Origin: Coleofasciculus sp. S288
GTDB lineage: Bacteria; Cyanobacteriota; Cyanobacteriia; Cyanobacteriales; Coleofasciculaceae
DNA: 5,496 nucleotides
Reading direction: 5' to 3'
Assembly: GCA_020216575.1 (NCBI GenBank)
Contig: JAIUYC010000363.1
Location: 1 to 5,496, forward strand
This document shows, in pieces, positions 5,044 to 5,496 of this stretch. The notes below the pieces were generated by a model. The model was not told the origin of the DNA, searched no databases, and worked only from the letters and a program-made list of their open reading frames with translations. Both the position numbers and the translations under genes were made by a program. How positions within the stretch are numbered: position 1 is the stretch's first letter; each line of letters begins with the position of its first letter.

Positions 5044-5496
5044 TCATCCTCCTTTAGCAGATGCTTTGGTAGTGAGAAATAAAATGTTGCCCCTTGGTCT
5101 ATCTCACTTTCCGCCCACGTTCGACCCCCATGACGCTGAATAATTCGCCGCACGTTAGCAAGCCCAATTCCGTTTCCTTCAAACTGATCGACACTGTGCA
5201 GGCGTTGAAACACGCCAAAGAGTTTGTCTACATATCGCATATCAAAGCCAACACCGTTATCACGCACCCAGAACACCTCCTCATGCTCGGTATTGGTACT
5301 TCGGATTTCAATCTCAGCTTGGGGGCGCGAACGGGTGTACTTAACCGCATTGGCAAGCAAATTGTAGAACACTTGCCGTAAAAGGGAAAGATCGCCAAAG
5401 ATTTGGGGCAATTGCTCAACGTGCCACCGAATTGCACGTCCTTTCGTCTCTAATTCCAAATCGCGCTGCACCTCAAGCACCAGTTGATTCGTGTTG
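5031..5496 (-). CDS. Sensor histidine kinase, C-terminal ATPase domain (5' partial)
   Basis: The frame is open to the window edge, so sensor domains, the phospho-histidine box and the true start lie outside; a GTG at 5478-5480 is internal, not a start. The visible 154 residues are a complete HATPase_c catalytic domain: [21 protein letters not shown] (N-box, about 5334-5363), DNGVGFD (G1 box, 5241-5261), [10 protein letters not shown] (F-box region, about 5196-5222) and GNGIGL (G2 box, 5160-5177), ending in TFYFSLPK. This binds ATP and would phosphorylate a histidine in the missing upstream part. The '[10 protein letters not shown]...[19 protein letters not shown]' style is shared with cyanobacterial phytochrome and PAS/GAF kinases that pair with Rcp1-like regulators, and such a regulator gene follows directly with a 13-bp overlap. 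A light-sensing role is a reasonable guess, but no chromophore domain is in view. The final codons include the regulator's ribosome site. Confidence 0.93.
   Translation of the reverse strand, partial: NTNQLVLEVQRDLELETKGRAIRWHVEQLPQIFGDLSLLRQVFYNLLANAVKYTRSRPQAEIEIRSTNTEHEEVFWVRDNGVGFDMRYVDKLFGVFQRLHSVDQFEGNGIGLANVRRIIQRHGGRTWAESEIDQGATFYFSLPKHLLKEDECPN
5048..5055 (-). promoter_or_regulatory. Strong Shine-Dalgarno for the response regulator, inside the kinase gene
   Basis: On the minus strand this reads AAAGGAGG, a near-perfect complement to the 16S rRNA tail, four bases before the regulator ATG. It is encoded within the last kinase codons. The other starts in the window lack such a site, so the regulator may be translated at a higher rate than the kinase. 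Confidence 0.85.

Noticed and set aside
5094..5381. 95-codon plus-strand frame opposite the kinase
   Set aside because: The minus strand encodes a complete set of HATPase boxes here, so the plus frame is a shadow.

Overview
The window looks like chromosomal DNA from a cyanobacterium, probably a filamentous or otherwise repeat-rich one. The evidence is four perfect HIP1 octamers (GCGATCGC at 370-377, 3040-3047, 3287-3294 and 4570-4577), several palindromic or GCAGAGG-type intergenic repeats of the kind common in these genomes, and a gene set typical of the phylum: BtpA, a VKOR-thioredoxin fusion, a CHASE2 diguanylate cyclase and a phytochrome-style kinase/regulator pair. No species can be named from the sequence alone.

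Left part (1-1296, + strand): the last 49 codons of a BtpA-like photosystem I biogenesis protein, then a 162-bp spacer with a perfect 24-bp palindrome, then a complete 327-residue VKOR fused to a DsbA/thioredoxin-like domain. The two genes run in the same direction and both point to assembly or redox maturation of photosynthetic membrane proteins, so a functional link is plausible but unproven.

Middle part (1297-2240): almost 950 bp with no convincing gene. It starts with an 84-bp imperfect inverted repeat bounded by TA, which resembles a MITE. An AT-rich stretch follows, with several hairpins and one perfect TATAAT hexamer (a possible non-coding RNA or decayed sequence). Near 2003-2130 there are possible repeat remnants.

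Right part: a 730-residue CHASE2-PAS-GGDEF diguanylate cyclase (2241-4433, +) with intact catalytic and inhibitory (RxxD) sites converges on a two-gene operon on the minus strand. That operon holds a sensor histidine kinase, cut by the window end, and a single-domain CheY/Rcp1-like response regulator. The kinase and regulator overlap by 13 bp, and a strong Shine-Dalgarno for the regulator lies inside the end of the kinase gene. The 154-bp convergent spacer holds a 12-codon frame coupled to the cyclase stop, a GCAGAGG-type repeat and a HIP1 site.

The protein genes belong to known families. I see no clear undescribed system. The least explained DNA is the 1405-2240 spacer, the MITE-like element, and the abruptly ended ATGA-coupled frame at 4430.
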